Below are positions 33,775 through 42,176 of a DNA stretch of 64,000 bases, in pieces. Source of the DNA: Bacillota bacterium (GTDB lineage: Bacteria; Bacillota; Clostridia; Oscillospirales; Ruminococcaceae); assembly GCA_023412215.1 (NCBI GenBank), contig JAEYNX010000027.1, forward strand, positions 82,210 through 146,209, given 5' to 3'. The notes beneath the pieces were generated by a model. That model did not search any database, was not told where the DNA came from, and saw only the letters and a program-made list of their open reading frames with translations. The position numbers and the translations under genes are program-made. The first letter of the stretch is position 1. Each line of letters opens with the position of its first letter.

Positions 33775-35823
33775 TTGGGCTATAAAAAATGGATATTGCC
33801 GAATGTAGATAAAGCCGCGAGCGCAAGGCTGTCGGCCGAGCTTAACATTTTGCCTGCCGTTGCGGAGGTTCTGGCCGCGCGGGGCAAGACCGAGCCGGAG
33901 CAGGCGCAGGCTTTTCTGAATAGCGAGGGCTCGCTTTCAGACCCATTTGTGTTGCAAGATATGGATAAAGCCGCAGATAGAATCAATCAGGCAATCGATG
34001 GTGACGAGCGCATTGCCGTTTACGGCGACTATGACGCCGACGGTGTTACCGCAACCGCCATTTTGGTGCTTTATCTTGAGTCGGCGGGAGCCGATGTTAC
34101 ATATTATATACCATCGCGTGAGGACGAAGGCTACGGCATGAACAAAGAGGCCGTCCAGCGGCTGCACGCGCAGGGTGTCGGGCTGATCGTCACCGTGGAT
34201 AACGGCATCACCGCTTTAGAGGAAATTGCCTATGCCGCTTCTCTTGGCATAGACGTGGTGGTAACCGACCACCATAAGCCCAAGGAGACGCTGCCCGCGG
34301 CCTGCGCGGTGGTAGACCCGCACCGCAAAGATTGCAAAAGCCCCTTTAAGGATTACTGCGGCGCCGGGATAGCGTTGCTGCTTATCACAGCGCTTTCGGG
34401 CGGCGACAGCGAAGAGATGCTTGATTTTTGCGGCGATCTCGCGGCGGTGGGCACCATCGCGGATGTTGTTCCACTGGTGGGTGAAAACCGCCTGCTCGTC
34501 ACCGAGGGGCTAACGCGTTTGCGCGATACCCAAAACATCGGGCTTGCGGCGCTTATAGAATGTTGCAGCCTGACGGATAAGCCGCTTTACGCCGAAACGG
34601 TAGCCTACACGCTTGTGCCGCGCATCAACGCCGCAGGCAGGCTTGGGCTTGCCGATGTGGCGCTTAAGCTGCTTTTGAGCGACGATTACGAAGAGGCGAT
34701 GGCTTTAGCCGCCGAGATCAGCAAGAACAACGCCCAGCGTCAAGAGCTCGAGGCGGTTATTCTGCGCGATATACATAAAGAGCTTACGCTGCACCCCGAA
34801 AAAGCCGAGGCCCGTGTGATTATACTGGCCAAAGAGGGCTGGCACCACGGGGTGACCGGTATCGTGGCGGCAAAGCTGGTGGAACGCTACGCAAAGCCCT
34901 GTTTTTTACTCTCGATTGAAGGCGAAACCGCCCGCGGGTCGGGCAGGGGCGTGGCGGGCTATTCGCTGTTTGACGCGTTACTTGCCTGCGATAACCTGCT
35001 GCTTCGTTACGGCGGGCACACCGCGGCCGCGGGGTTGACCCTTAAAACGGAGCATATCGCAGCCTTTGCCGAGCGCATAGAGGCCTACAGCAGGGCGCAA
35101 TACGCGCTCATGCCGGTACACAGTATTTGCGTCGACCGAGTGTGCGAGCCGGAAGCGGTTACGCTAGAGGAACTGAAAAACCTCTCGGTATTTGAGCCGT
35201 TTGGTTGCGGCAACGAGACCATACGCTACTGCTTTATGGGGCTTACGGTTGCCGAGATTGCCCCGCTCGGCGGCGGCAAACACCTGCGCCTTCGCCTGAA
35301 TAAGGGTAAAAAGGGCATTACCTGTGTATATTTTGGTATGACGGAGCAAAGCTTTCCCTATAAGGCGGGCGATGTGGTGGATATCCTTGCCGCCTGCGAC
35401 GTAAACGAGTATCAGGGAAGGGAAAGCGTTTCGGTTAAGATACGCGACATCCGTCCCGGCGGTTTTAATCAGGAGGAGTTTTTCCGTTCCCGCGAGCTGT
35501 ACGAGCGCTTTCAGCGGCGGGAACAGATCATATCGACGGACATAAATGTTATTACCCCGTCCCGCGAAGAGATCGGGGTAGTTTACCGGCTGCTCAAAGA
35601 GAAGGAAAGCTACGCATGGGGCGTGCCGCAGCTTGCGGCAGCGTCGCTTGCAAACTACGGTAAGACAATGGTCGCCCTGCTGGCGCTAAAAGAGCTGGGC
35701 CTTATTGCCACAGATACTAATATTGATAGTAATGAATATATAATCTCTATTGTCAAGGGTGCCCCCAAAGCAAACCTTGCCGATTCTGCGGTATTGCAAA
35801 GGTTAAGACAACTTCAACAATAG
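33775..35823 (+). CDS. recJ: Single-stranded-DNA-specific exonuclease RecJ
   Basis: 682 residues. A TTG start at 33775 has GGAGG 8 nt upstream; an ATG 14 codons earlier lies before that site. DHH phosphoesterase motifs: VYGDYDADGVTAT, VTVDNGI, VVTDHHKPKETLP (DHH), then DHHA1 residues including GSGRGVAGYS and YGGHTAAAGLTL. The C-terminal OB domain and a helical extension follow. It degrades single-stranded DNA 5'-3' in recombination and mismatch repair. Stands before rel as in many Clostridia. Confidence 0.95.
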   Translation: MGYKKWILPNVDKAASARLSAELNILPAVAEVLAARGKTEPEQAQAFLNSEGSLSDPFVLQDMDKAADRINQAIDGDERIAVYGDYDADGVTATAILVLYLESAGADVTYYIPSREDEGYGMNKEAVQRLHAQGVGLIVTVDNGITALEEIAYAASLGIDVVVTDHHKPKETLPAACAVVDPHRKDCKSPFKDYCGAGIALLLITALSGGDSEEMLDFCGDLAAVGTIADVVPLVGENRLLVTEGLTRLRDTQNIGLAALIECCSLTDKPLYAETVAYTLVPRINAAGRLGLADVALKLLLSDDYEEAMALAAEISKNNAQRQELEAVILRDIHKELTLHPEKAEARVIILAKEGWHHGVTGIVAAKLVERYAKPCFLLSIEGETARGSGRGVAGYSLFDALLACDNLLLRYGGHTAAAGLTLKTEHIAAFAERIEAYSRAQYALMPVHSICVDRVCEPEAVTLEELKNLSVFEPFGCGNETIRYCFMGLTVAEIAPLGGGKHLRLRLNKGKKGITCVYFGMTEQSFPYKAGDVVDILAACDVNEYQGRESVSVKIRDIRPGGFNQEEFFRSRELYERFQRREQIISTDINVITPSREEIGVVYRLLKEKESYAWGVPQLAAASLANYGKTMVALLALKELGLIATDTNIDSNEYIISIVKGAPKANLADSAVLQRLRQLQQ

Positions 35824-35884
35824 TAATTTGGCGGCTAAAAGCCGCAAACGCCGTTTTTATAACGGCACATGGAATTCAGTATAA
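35824..35884 (+). repeat. Mosaic palindromic intergenic repeat, copy 5 (short)
   Basis: TAATTTGGCGGCTAAAAGCCGC hairpin, ACGCCGTTTTTATAACGGC hairpin and the end ATGGAATTCAGTATAA. It fills nearly the whole 79-nt gap between recJ and rel. Confidence 0.8.
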
Positions 35885-35902
35885 GCGGGGGCAAAAGGAC
35901 TG

Positions 35903-38077
35903 GTGACTGCGGTGGATGAGAATTTAAAAGAGCTGCTGGACTTTATTGATAAAAGCGAAAAGCAGTACGACAAGGCTCTGATTACCAAGGCCTTTGAGGT
36001 GGCGCGCGAGGCGCACAGCGGGCAGAAGCGCGTTTCGGGCGAGCAGTATATTGTGCACCCGGTAAGCGTCGCAAAGATACTAATCGAGCTTGGTATGGAT
36101 ACCGAGTCGCTGGTGGCGGCGCTGTTGCACGATGTGGTGGAGGATACCAACACCCCGCAGGAGGAGATTGCGCGCCTGTTCGGGCGCGATGTCGCGCTGC
36201 TCGTAAGCGGCGTTACCAAGCTCGGCAAAATTCCCTATTCCTCGCGTGAGGAGCAGCAGGCCGAGAATATCCGCAAGATGTTGCTGGCCATGAGCCAGGA
36301 TATCCGCGTTATCATCATCAAGCTGGCCGACAGGCTTCACAACATGCGCACCATCGACGCCATGCCGCCCCAGAAGCAGCGCGACAAGGCGCTTGAGACC
36401 ATGGAGGTATACGCCCCAATCGCCCACCGCCTCGGTATCCGCGCCGTGAAAGAGGAATTGGAGGATCTTTCGCTCAAGCACCTGGACACCGTCGCTTACA
36501 ACGACATCGACAAGGCACTCGCCATCCACAAGGAGGAGCGCGCGCAGTTTTTAGCGAATATCATCGAGCGCATTCAGGAGCGCATGAAAACCGACAGTGT
36601 TCAGATCTATTTGGAGGGCAGGGTCAAGAGCATCTACGGCATCTACCGCAAGGTGTATATGCAGGGCAAGGCGCTGGAGGAGATCTACGACATCTATGCG
36701 GTACGCATTATTGTAGACACTGTTATCGAGTGCTACAACATCCTCGGCATCATGCACGACATGTTTACCCCTATTCCCAACCGGTTTAAAGATTATATCT
36801 CCACGCCCAAGGCCAACATGTATCAGTCGCTGCATACCACGGTTATCGGCAAAGAGGGCATCCCGTTCGAAATACAGATACGCACGTGGGAGATGCACCA
36901 CACCGCTGAATACGGTATCGCCGCGCACTGGAAATACAAAGCGGGGCTGCAGGGCAAGGATAAGCTCGAAGAACGCCTTGCGTGGATACGTAAGCTGCTC
37001 GAGTCGCAGACCGACGACGTAGAAGAGATTGTGCGCACCATTAAAACCGACCTCTCGCCTGAGGACGTGTTCGTGTTCACCCCCAAGGGCGATGTGAAAA
37101 GCCTGCCCGCAGGCTCTACCGTCATCGATTTTGCCTACGCTATCCACAGCGCCGTCGGTAACCGCATGGTGGGCGCCAAGATCGACGGGCGCATGGTGTC
37201 GATCGACAGCGAGGTGAAAACCGGCCAGATCGTCGACATCCTCACCAGCAACGCGGCCGGGCGCGGCCCGAGCCGTGACTGGATCAAGATAGCCAAAACC
37301 AGCGAGGCCAAGAACAAGATTCGCGCATGGTTTAAGAAGGAACGGCGCGAGGAGAACATCGAAGAGGGCAAGCAGGAGATAGAGCGCGAGTTTAAGCGCA
37401 ACAGCATCCGCGTGCCGGATGAGGACTACGCCGCCTTTATCGACGACCTTGCAAAGCGCCAGCACTGCGCCTCCGCGGATGAGTTTTATGCCGCCATCGG
37501 CTACGGCGGCATTACGCTTTCCAAGATCATGCCGCGCATTAAGGACGACTACCTGAAGGCCTACAAGCCGGTGGAGCCCAACGCACAGAACCAGCCGAAG
37601 AAGACGGCATCCAAAACGGTTTCCAGCGGCGTGATCGTGGAGGAGATTGACGGCTGTCTTGTAAAGTTCGCGCAATGCTGCAACCCGCTGCCCGGCGATG
37701 ATATCATCGGCTTTGTTACGCGCGGGTACGGTGTTTCGGTGCACAAGCGCGATTGTGTAAACGTGGTGGCGGCCCTAGAGTCGGGCGATCAGCCCGAGCG
37801 CTGGGTGAATGTACAGTGGGCCGACGAGGTGAAAGAAACCTTTAAGTCCACCGTCGAGATTCTGGCGCACGACCGCGCGGGTATGATTGCGGACGTGACG
37901 GTGGCGCTTGCCAACATGCACCTGCAGATCCACGAGCTCAACGCGCGCGAGCTGAAGGACGGCTATGTGGGTATCCACGTTACCATCGGCATCTCGGGTA
38001 AGGAACATTTGCAGAATATCATGAATAACCTCACCCGTATCGACCGGGTGGTTTCGGTTACGCGTACAGGCAAATAA
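35903..38077 (+). CDS. rel: Bifunctional (p)ppGpp synthetase/hydrolase Rel
   Basis: 724 residues from GTG. Order of domains: HD hydrolase (about 30-180, with LLHDVVEDT giving the HDxxED metal site), synthetase (about 225-340, with LEGRVKSIYGIYRK and KPKANMYQSLHTTV-like NMYQSLHTTVIG), TGS (about 385-445, DVFVFTPKGDVKSLP), helical/zinc-finger region, and C-terminal ACT (about 650-724, ILAHDRAGMIADVTVALA). An intact HD site suggests both making and degrading the alarmone. The typical apt gene between recJ and rel is missing. Confidence 0.96.
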   Translation: MTAVDENLKELLDFIDKSEKQYDKALITKAFEVAREAHSGQKRVSGEQYIVHPVSVAKILIELGMDTESLVAALLHDVVEDTNTPQEEIARLFGRDVALLVSGVTKLGKIPYSSREEQQAENIRKMLLAMSQDIRVIIIKLADRLHNMRTIDAMPPQKQRDKALETMEVYAPIAHRLGIRAVKEELEDLSLKHLDTVAYNDIDKALAIHKEERAQFLANIIERIQERMKTDSVQIYLEGRVKSIYGIYRKVYMQGKALEEIYDIYAVRIIVDTVIECYNILGIMHDMFTPIPNRFKDYISTPKANMYQSLHTTVIGKEGIPFEIQIRTWEMHHTAEYGIAAHWKYKAGLQGKDKLEERLAWIRKLLESQTDDVEEIVRTIKTDLSPEDVFVFTPKGDVKSLPAGSTVIDFAYAIHSAVGNRMVGAKIDGRMVSIDSEVKTGQIVDILTSNAAGRGPSRDWIKIAKTSEAKNKIRAWFKKERREENIEEGKQEIEREFKRNSIRVPDEDYAAFIDDLAKRQHCASADEFYAAIGYGGITLSKIMPRIKDDYLKAYKPVEPNAQNQPKKTASKTVSSGVIVEEIDGCLVKFAQCCNPLPGDDIIGFVTRGYGVSVHKRDCVNVVAALESGDQPERWVNVQWADEVKETFKSTVEILAHDRAGMIADVTVALANMHLQIHELNARELKDGYVGIHVTIGISGKEHLQNIMNNLTRIDRVVSVTRTGK

Positions 38078-38105
38078 CATGGGTCATCGGGCCACGGGGT
38101 AAAAA

Positions 38106-38532
38106 ATGAGAGCAGTTATTCAGCGCGTGGAGCAAGCGCGCGTTACCATAAACGGCAGCACAAACGGCGAGATTGCGGCGGGGCTGCTGCTGTTTTTGGG
38201 TATTTACGAGGATGATACCGAAAAAGAGGCGCAGCTGGTCGCCCGAAAGGCTGCGGAGCTGCGTATCTTCGAGGATGCGGCGGGCAAGATGAACCTTTCG
38301 CTGGCCGACATCGGCGGCGGGATGCTGATCGTCTCAAACTTCACCCTTTGCGCGGACGCGAGCCGCCGCACGCCCCGAAAAGGCGCAGCCGCTGTATGAT
38401 ACCTTCGTAGAGCTGGTGAAGGGAAAGGGCGTCTGCAAGGTAGAAACAGGCATATTCGGCGCGGAGATGAAGGTATCTCTTGTAAACGACGGGCCGATTA
38501 CCATCCTGCTGGATACGGATGATTTAAAATAA
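38106..38532 (+). pseudogene. dtd: D-aminoacyl-tRNA deacylase gene broken by a small deletion/frameshift
   Basis: The first 87 codons are a normal Dtd start (MRAVIQRVEQARVTI, GLLLFLGI, LRIFEDAAGKMNLSL, LIVSNFTLCADASR). The frame then runs into RTPRKGAAAV and a stop at 38397-38399. The remainder of Dtd (RPEKAQPLYDTFVEL, VETGIFGAEMKVSLVNDGP) continues in the +1 frame to TAA at 38530-38532. About 10 residues (the usual G-R-R-P-S-F region) are absent. The total is 427 nt against about 450 expected, so roughly 23 nt were lost between GCCGC-like repeats. Dtd recycles mischarged D-aminoacyl-tRNA; this copy should be inactive. Confidence 0.82.
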
Positions 38533-38564
38533 ATAATGTAGAAACAGAAAGCGTGGGATGCGGT

Positions 38565-39221
38565 GTGAAGCTCATTAAACTCAAAGTCGGCGCCATGGAT
38601 AACAACTGTTATATCCTTGTTTCGGATGAAGGGAACGGGATGCTCATCGACCCGGGCGCGGATGCGAAAAAGATACTGTCTGCGCTTGATGAAAACGGCG
38701 TTGCGCTGCGCTATATCCTGCTCACCCACGGCCACTTCGACCACATCGGCGCCCTGCGCGAGGTGGCGCAGCACACCCGTGCCGGTGTCGTTGTTTCTAA
38801 GGAGGACGCAGAGCTGCTGCGCGACCCGGTAAAGAATGTGGGCGCGCGTTTCGGTTTTTCAAATAACCGCTACGACCTTTCGGATATTACGCCCGAGTGT
38901 CTGGTATCAGACGGCGACGAGATTACTCTCGACGAGATTACTGTGCAGGTGATTTCCACGCCGGGGCATACCAAGGGCTCGGTGGTTTATAAACTTGATG
39001 AGATGCTGTTTACGGGCGATACCTTGTTTGCGGGCACCATCGGCATCGTAACGCATTACGGCGGCAATCTGGCCGAGGAGGTCGCCTCGGTAAAAAGGCT
39101 GGCGGAGGCGCTGGAAGGCGACTACACAGTGTTCCCCGGCCACGGCGAAGAAACCACCCTCGAGACCGAGCGCAGAACCAATCCTTATTTAGGGCAGGCA
39201 AGCTATGACGATTGTTTTTAA
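38565..39221 (+). CDS. MBL-fold hydrolase, YqgX/glyoxalase-II-like
   Basis: 218 residues from GTG at 38565 (an in-frame GTG four codons upstream is the alternative). Begins KLIKLKVGAMDNNCYIL, as in the YqgX/GloB-like family. Zinc motif LLTHGHFDHIGAL, then STPGHTKGSVVY, LFTGDTLFAGTIG and the last ligand VFPGHGEETT. Probably a thioester hydrolase. It sits between dtd and hemZ, the conserved order in Clostridia, and overlaps hemZ by 17 nt. Confidence 0.88.
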   Translation: MKLIKLKVGAMDNNCYILVSDEGNGMLIDPGADAKKILSALDENGVALRYILLTHGHFDHIGALREVAQHTRAGVVVSKEDAELLRDPVKNVGARFGFSNNRYDLSDITPECLVSDGDEITLDEITVQVISTPGHTKGSVVYKLDEMLFTGDTLFAGTIGIVTHYGGNLAEEVASVKRLAEALEGDYTVFPGHGEETTLETERRTNPYLGQASYDDCF

Positions 39222-40683
39222 AGGGCACGATTACGGCTATGAGGTAAGAAATGTCGCGCTGCTGTTTTTTCAGGGTGAGCCGATCATTGAGGCCCCCGAG
39301 GTTCCTGAGCAGGGCGATTATATTTTCACTGAACTGATACAGAGCAATGAAAAGGCTAAGCTCCTGCTTGCCGTACGGCTTGGCGGCGTTGTTACAACCG
39401 ACCGCTCGGAGGTCACTTTAAGCTGCGAGGCGTTTGACAAAGAGTGCGAGCGCGTGTACGGCGTGATGATGTACCGCATGCTCTCGCCTTTAACGGGTGT
39501 GGTGCCCAGATGGGGTATCCTAACCGGTATACGCCCCGTGACGCTTGTGCATAAGCTCACGGCAGTGGGGATGCCGGAGGATGAAATCGCGCGCCACTTT
39601 GAGCAAAACTACCTCGTTTCACCCCAAAAGACGGCACTTTTGCTGCGCACCGCCCGAAAAGAGGGCAGCATTATCGCCACCTCCGCTGTTAACTCCTTCA
39701 GTTTGTATATATCCATCCCGTTTTGCCCCACAAGGTGCCACTACTGCTCGTTTGTGTCGCACTCGATTGAAAAATCGGCGGGGCTCATCGGGGCCTATCT
39801 GCCGAAGCTGTGCGAAGAGATTTCCCATACGGGTGCTATCGCAAGAGACCTTGGCCTTCAGTTGGAGACCGTTTATATCGGCGGCGGCACCCCTACCACG
39901 CTTTCGGCAGAGGAGCTAAAAACGTTGTTTGCGGCGGTGCGCGCGGCCTTTGACCTTACCACCGTTCGGGAATACACGGTGGAGGCCGGGCGCCCCGACA
40001 CCATCACGGAGGATAAGCTTATCGCCATCAAAGAGAGCGAGGCTACCCGCATCAGCATCAACCCGCAAACCTTCAGCGACGAGGTGCTCGCCGCCATCGG
40101 CAGAAGGCATACCGCCCGGCAGACGGTGGATAGCCTAAACCTTGCGCGCCGGATCGGCATAGACTGTATCAATATGGATTTAATCGCGGGCCTGCCCGCC
40201 GACACCCTTGAAGGCTTTCGCGTCTCGGTGGATACCTGCATTGCCCTTTCACCCGAGAATATTACGGTGCATACCCTCTCGCTCAAGCGGTCCTCCAACC
40301 TCGCCTACGAAAAGGCGGCTCAGTTCAGCGCGCGGGAAGGTACTGTCACCGCGATGACGGATTACGCCGAGACGGTGCTGCAGGCGGCGGGCTTTAACCC
40401 CTACTACCTTTACCGCCAGCGCAATACGCGCGAGAATTTAGAGAACATCGGCTTTGCCAAGGAGGGCTGCGAGGGCTTATACAACGTCTTTATTATGGAT
40501 GAAACCCACACCATCCTCGCCTGCGGGGCGGGCGGGGTATCGAAGCTTAAACAGCCGGGCGGTACGCGCATTCACCGCATCTTTAACTATAAATACCCGC
40601 ACGAGTATATCGCCGGTTTTGACGAAATACTATTGAGAAAAGGGCAGGTGAAGGAGTTCTATGGCGGATGCGTTTTACGATGA
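39205..40683 (+). CDS. hemZ: Coproporphyrinogen dehydrogenase HemZ (radical SAM)
   Basis: 492 residues. Radical SAM cluster motif CPTRCHYCSF near residue 175, preceded by ISIPF. GGGTPTTLSAEEL, EAGRPDTIT, ISINPQTFSD, IGRRHTARQT, INMDLIAGLPADT and YYLYRQRNTRENLENIGF are HemZ/HemN landmarks. The N-terminal 160 residues are the extra domain specific to HemZ. Annotated as oxygen-independent coproporphyrinogen oxidase, though some relatives have other roles. It overlaps the kinase gene by 23 nt. Confidence 0.9.
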   Translation: MTIVFKGHDYGYEVRNVALLFFQGEPIIEAPEVPEQGDYIFTELIQSNEKAKLLLAVRLGGVVTTDRSEVTLSCEAFDKECERVYGVMMYRMLSPLTGVVPRWGILTGIRPVTLVHKLTAVGMPEDEIARHFEQNYLVSPQKTALLLRTARKEGSIIATSAVNSFSLYISIPFCPTRCHYCSFVSHSIEKSAGLIGAYLPKLCEEISHTGAIARDLGLQLETVYIGGGTPTTLSAEELKTLFAAVRAAFDLTTVREYTVEAGRPDTITEDKLIAIKESEATRISINPQTFSDEVLAAIGRRHTARQTVDSLNLARRIGIDCINMDLIAGLPADTLEGFRVSVDTCIALSPENITVHTLSLKRSSNLAYEKAAQFSAREGTVTAMTDYAETVLQAAGFNPYYLYRQRNTRENLENIGFAKEGCEGLYNVFIMDETHTILACGAGGVSKLKQPGGTRIHRIFNYKYPHEYIAGFDEILLRKGQVKEFYGGCVLR

Positions 40684-41605
40684 AAACAGCCGTGTACAGG
40701 CCGAAAAGATTAACGCTTTAGCGCTCTCTCACCCGGAACAGCTGGTGGAAACCAGCGAGCGCCGCTACGAGACGCAGATACGCAACGTGTGCAGTTTTAT
40801 CTCGCGGAATATGGAGCGTTCCCATATTGTGCTGCTGGCCGGCCCCAGCGCCTCGGGCAAGACCACCACGGCGCACAAGTTTAGAAAGATGCTCAAGGAC
40901 GAGTTCTTTATCAACAGCTATGTGGTATCGCTTGACGATTTTTATATTGATCAGGTGCGTCTGCCAACGCTGCCGGACGGCAGCAAGGACCTCGAAAACA
41001 TCTACGCGCTGGATGTGGACTGCATCCGCAGCTGCTTTGACAGGCTGGTGACCACCAGAAGCGCAAGCCTGCCCACCTTTGATTTCCTCACCGCCTCACG
41101 CTCTTTAGTAACCAACGACATCGCGCTGGGCGACAATGAAATCCTGATCGTAGAGGGTATTCACGCGCTCAACCCCCTTATCACCGAGGGGCTGGACACC
41201 AAAAGGTTCTTCAGGCTGTTTATCAGTGTAAAAGGGGAGTATACGCTGGGCAATGATCTGGTGCTCACGCACGAGGATATCCGCTTTATCCGCCGGTGTG
41301 TGCGTGATTACTATCACCGGGACTCGTCGCTTGAAAAAACCACCGGCATGTGGGCCTCGGTGCGCGCGGGGGAGAAGAAGTATATCTCGCCCTACAAGTG
41401 CTACGCCGACCTGACCATCGATTCCCTAATCCTGTATGAGCCCTGTATCTTCCATCATTTCATCAACCCGCTCATCGAGCGGATGGACCCTTCTCACGAG
41501 ACCTACCCGCGGTTTGAGGCCATTTATAAGACTCTGCAGTACTTCGCCGAGCTGGACCGACAGTACATCCTGGAGGACTCACTGCTGCGGGAATTCATAG
41601 ATTAG
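40661..41605 (+). CDS. Nucleoside (uridine-like) kinase
   Basis: 314 residues, start ATG 40661 inside hemZ. P-loop LLAGPSASGKTTTAHKF, then SLDDFYIDQVRLP (acceptor-side Asp), ENIYALDVD, LIVEGIHALNP and FIRRCVRDYYHRD (lid). This is the PRK/uridine-kinase fold found in the clostridial nucleoside kinase family, which often carries an N-terminal TGS-like part; here that part is reduced to about 60 residues. End of the rel-dtd-MBL-hemZ-kinase run. Confidence 0.85.
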   Translation: MADAFYDENSRVQAEKINALALSHPEQLVETSERRYETQIRNVCSFISRNMERSHIVLLAGPSASGKTTTAHKFRKMLKDEFFINSYVVSLDDFYIDQVRLPTLPDGSKDLENIYALDVDCIRSCFDRLVTTRSASLPTFDFLTASRSLVTNDIALGDNEILIVEGIHALNPLITEGLDTKRFFRLFISVKGEYTLGNDLVLTHEDIRFIRRCVRDYYHRDSSLEKTTGMWASVRAGEKKYISPYKCYADLTIDSLILYEPCIFHHFINPLIERMDPSHETYPRFEAIYKTLQYFAELDRQYILEDSLLREFID

Positions 41606-41655
41606 TACTGATTCTTTATAAAACAAGTGATATAATCACGTTATTGAAGTATATT

Positions 41656-41760
41656 GAAGTATGAGGATTGAACGGTAATTCGGCGGCTAAAAGCCGCCCA
41701 CGCCGTAATATAAACGGCGTGAGGGGACGATCTCCCCAGTTTAAATAGAATTTAGTATAA
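41656..41760 (+). repeat. Mosaic palindromic intergenic repeat, copy 6
   Basis: AGTATGAGGATTGAACGGTA, GGCGGCTAAAAGCCGCC, ACGCCGTAATATAAACGGCGT, GGGGA-CGA-TCTCCCC and the end TTTAAATAGAATTTAGTATAA. It lies directly against the GGAG ribosome binding site of the next gene (16 nt to ATG). Confidence 0.85.
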
Positions 41761-41776
41761 AAGGAGCGAGACACCT

Positions 41777-42058
41777 ATGACTACCTTCGATGATTTTGCA
41801 ACCACCGCCCAAAATATCTTTGACAATGCCTGCAAGGCGACAGGGGAGTTTGTCAGCGTTTCCAAACTTAAAATTGACCGCATGAACCTTAACGCGGAGC
41901 TGGAGCGTCAATACGCGAAGCTTGGCAAGCTCAGTTACGCGATGACCAAGAAGGGTGAAACCGAGAGCCCCGCGGCAAGCGACGTGGTGCAGAAGATCGA
42001 CACGCTGATTGCGCAGATCGACGAGCTCACCACCCGCATCAACAGTATGCCGCAGTAA
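41777..42058 (+). CDS. Small coiled-coil protein, unknown function
   Basis: 93 residues, AAGGAG 10 nt upstream of ATG. Entirely helical by pattern: an N-terminal amphipathic helix (FDDFATTAQNIFDNA), a basic central helix (SKLKIDRMNLNAELERQ with a tyrosine-rich YAKLGKLSYA), and a C-terminal heptad-like helix (VVQKIDTLIAQIDELTTRI). The YxxLGkLsY motif recalls small clostridial proteins that otherwise carry a zinc ribbon, missing here. No signal or membrane segment. I cannot name a function. Confidence 0.65.
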   Translation: MTTFDDFATTAQNIFDNACKATGEFVSVSKLKIDRMNLNAELERQYAKLGKLSYAMTKKGETESPAASDVVQKIDTLIAQIDELTTRINSMPQ

Positions 42059-42176
42059 GGCAAGCGTCTTTTTTACCTGCGGCCCGCATAGACATAATAG
42101 TGGCCGTATAGGCGTTTATGCCGGTAAATGACATAATTTTACGCCCGCTCATGTGGGCGGATAAGGTGTGATGTGT

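Noticed and set aside
36551..37744. Long minus-strand reading frame inside rel
   Set aside because: It is a shadow frame of the well-supported rel gene; the His/Val/Leu/Gly-heavy composition is typical of antisense frames in G+C-rich codons.
38397..38565. Treating the second half of dtd as a separate gene
   Set aside because: It has no start codon with a ribosome binding site, and its sequence is the direct continuation of Dtd in another frame.
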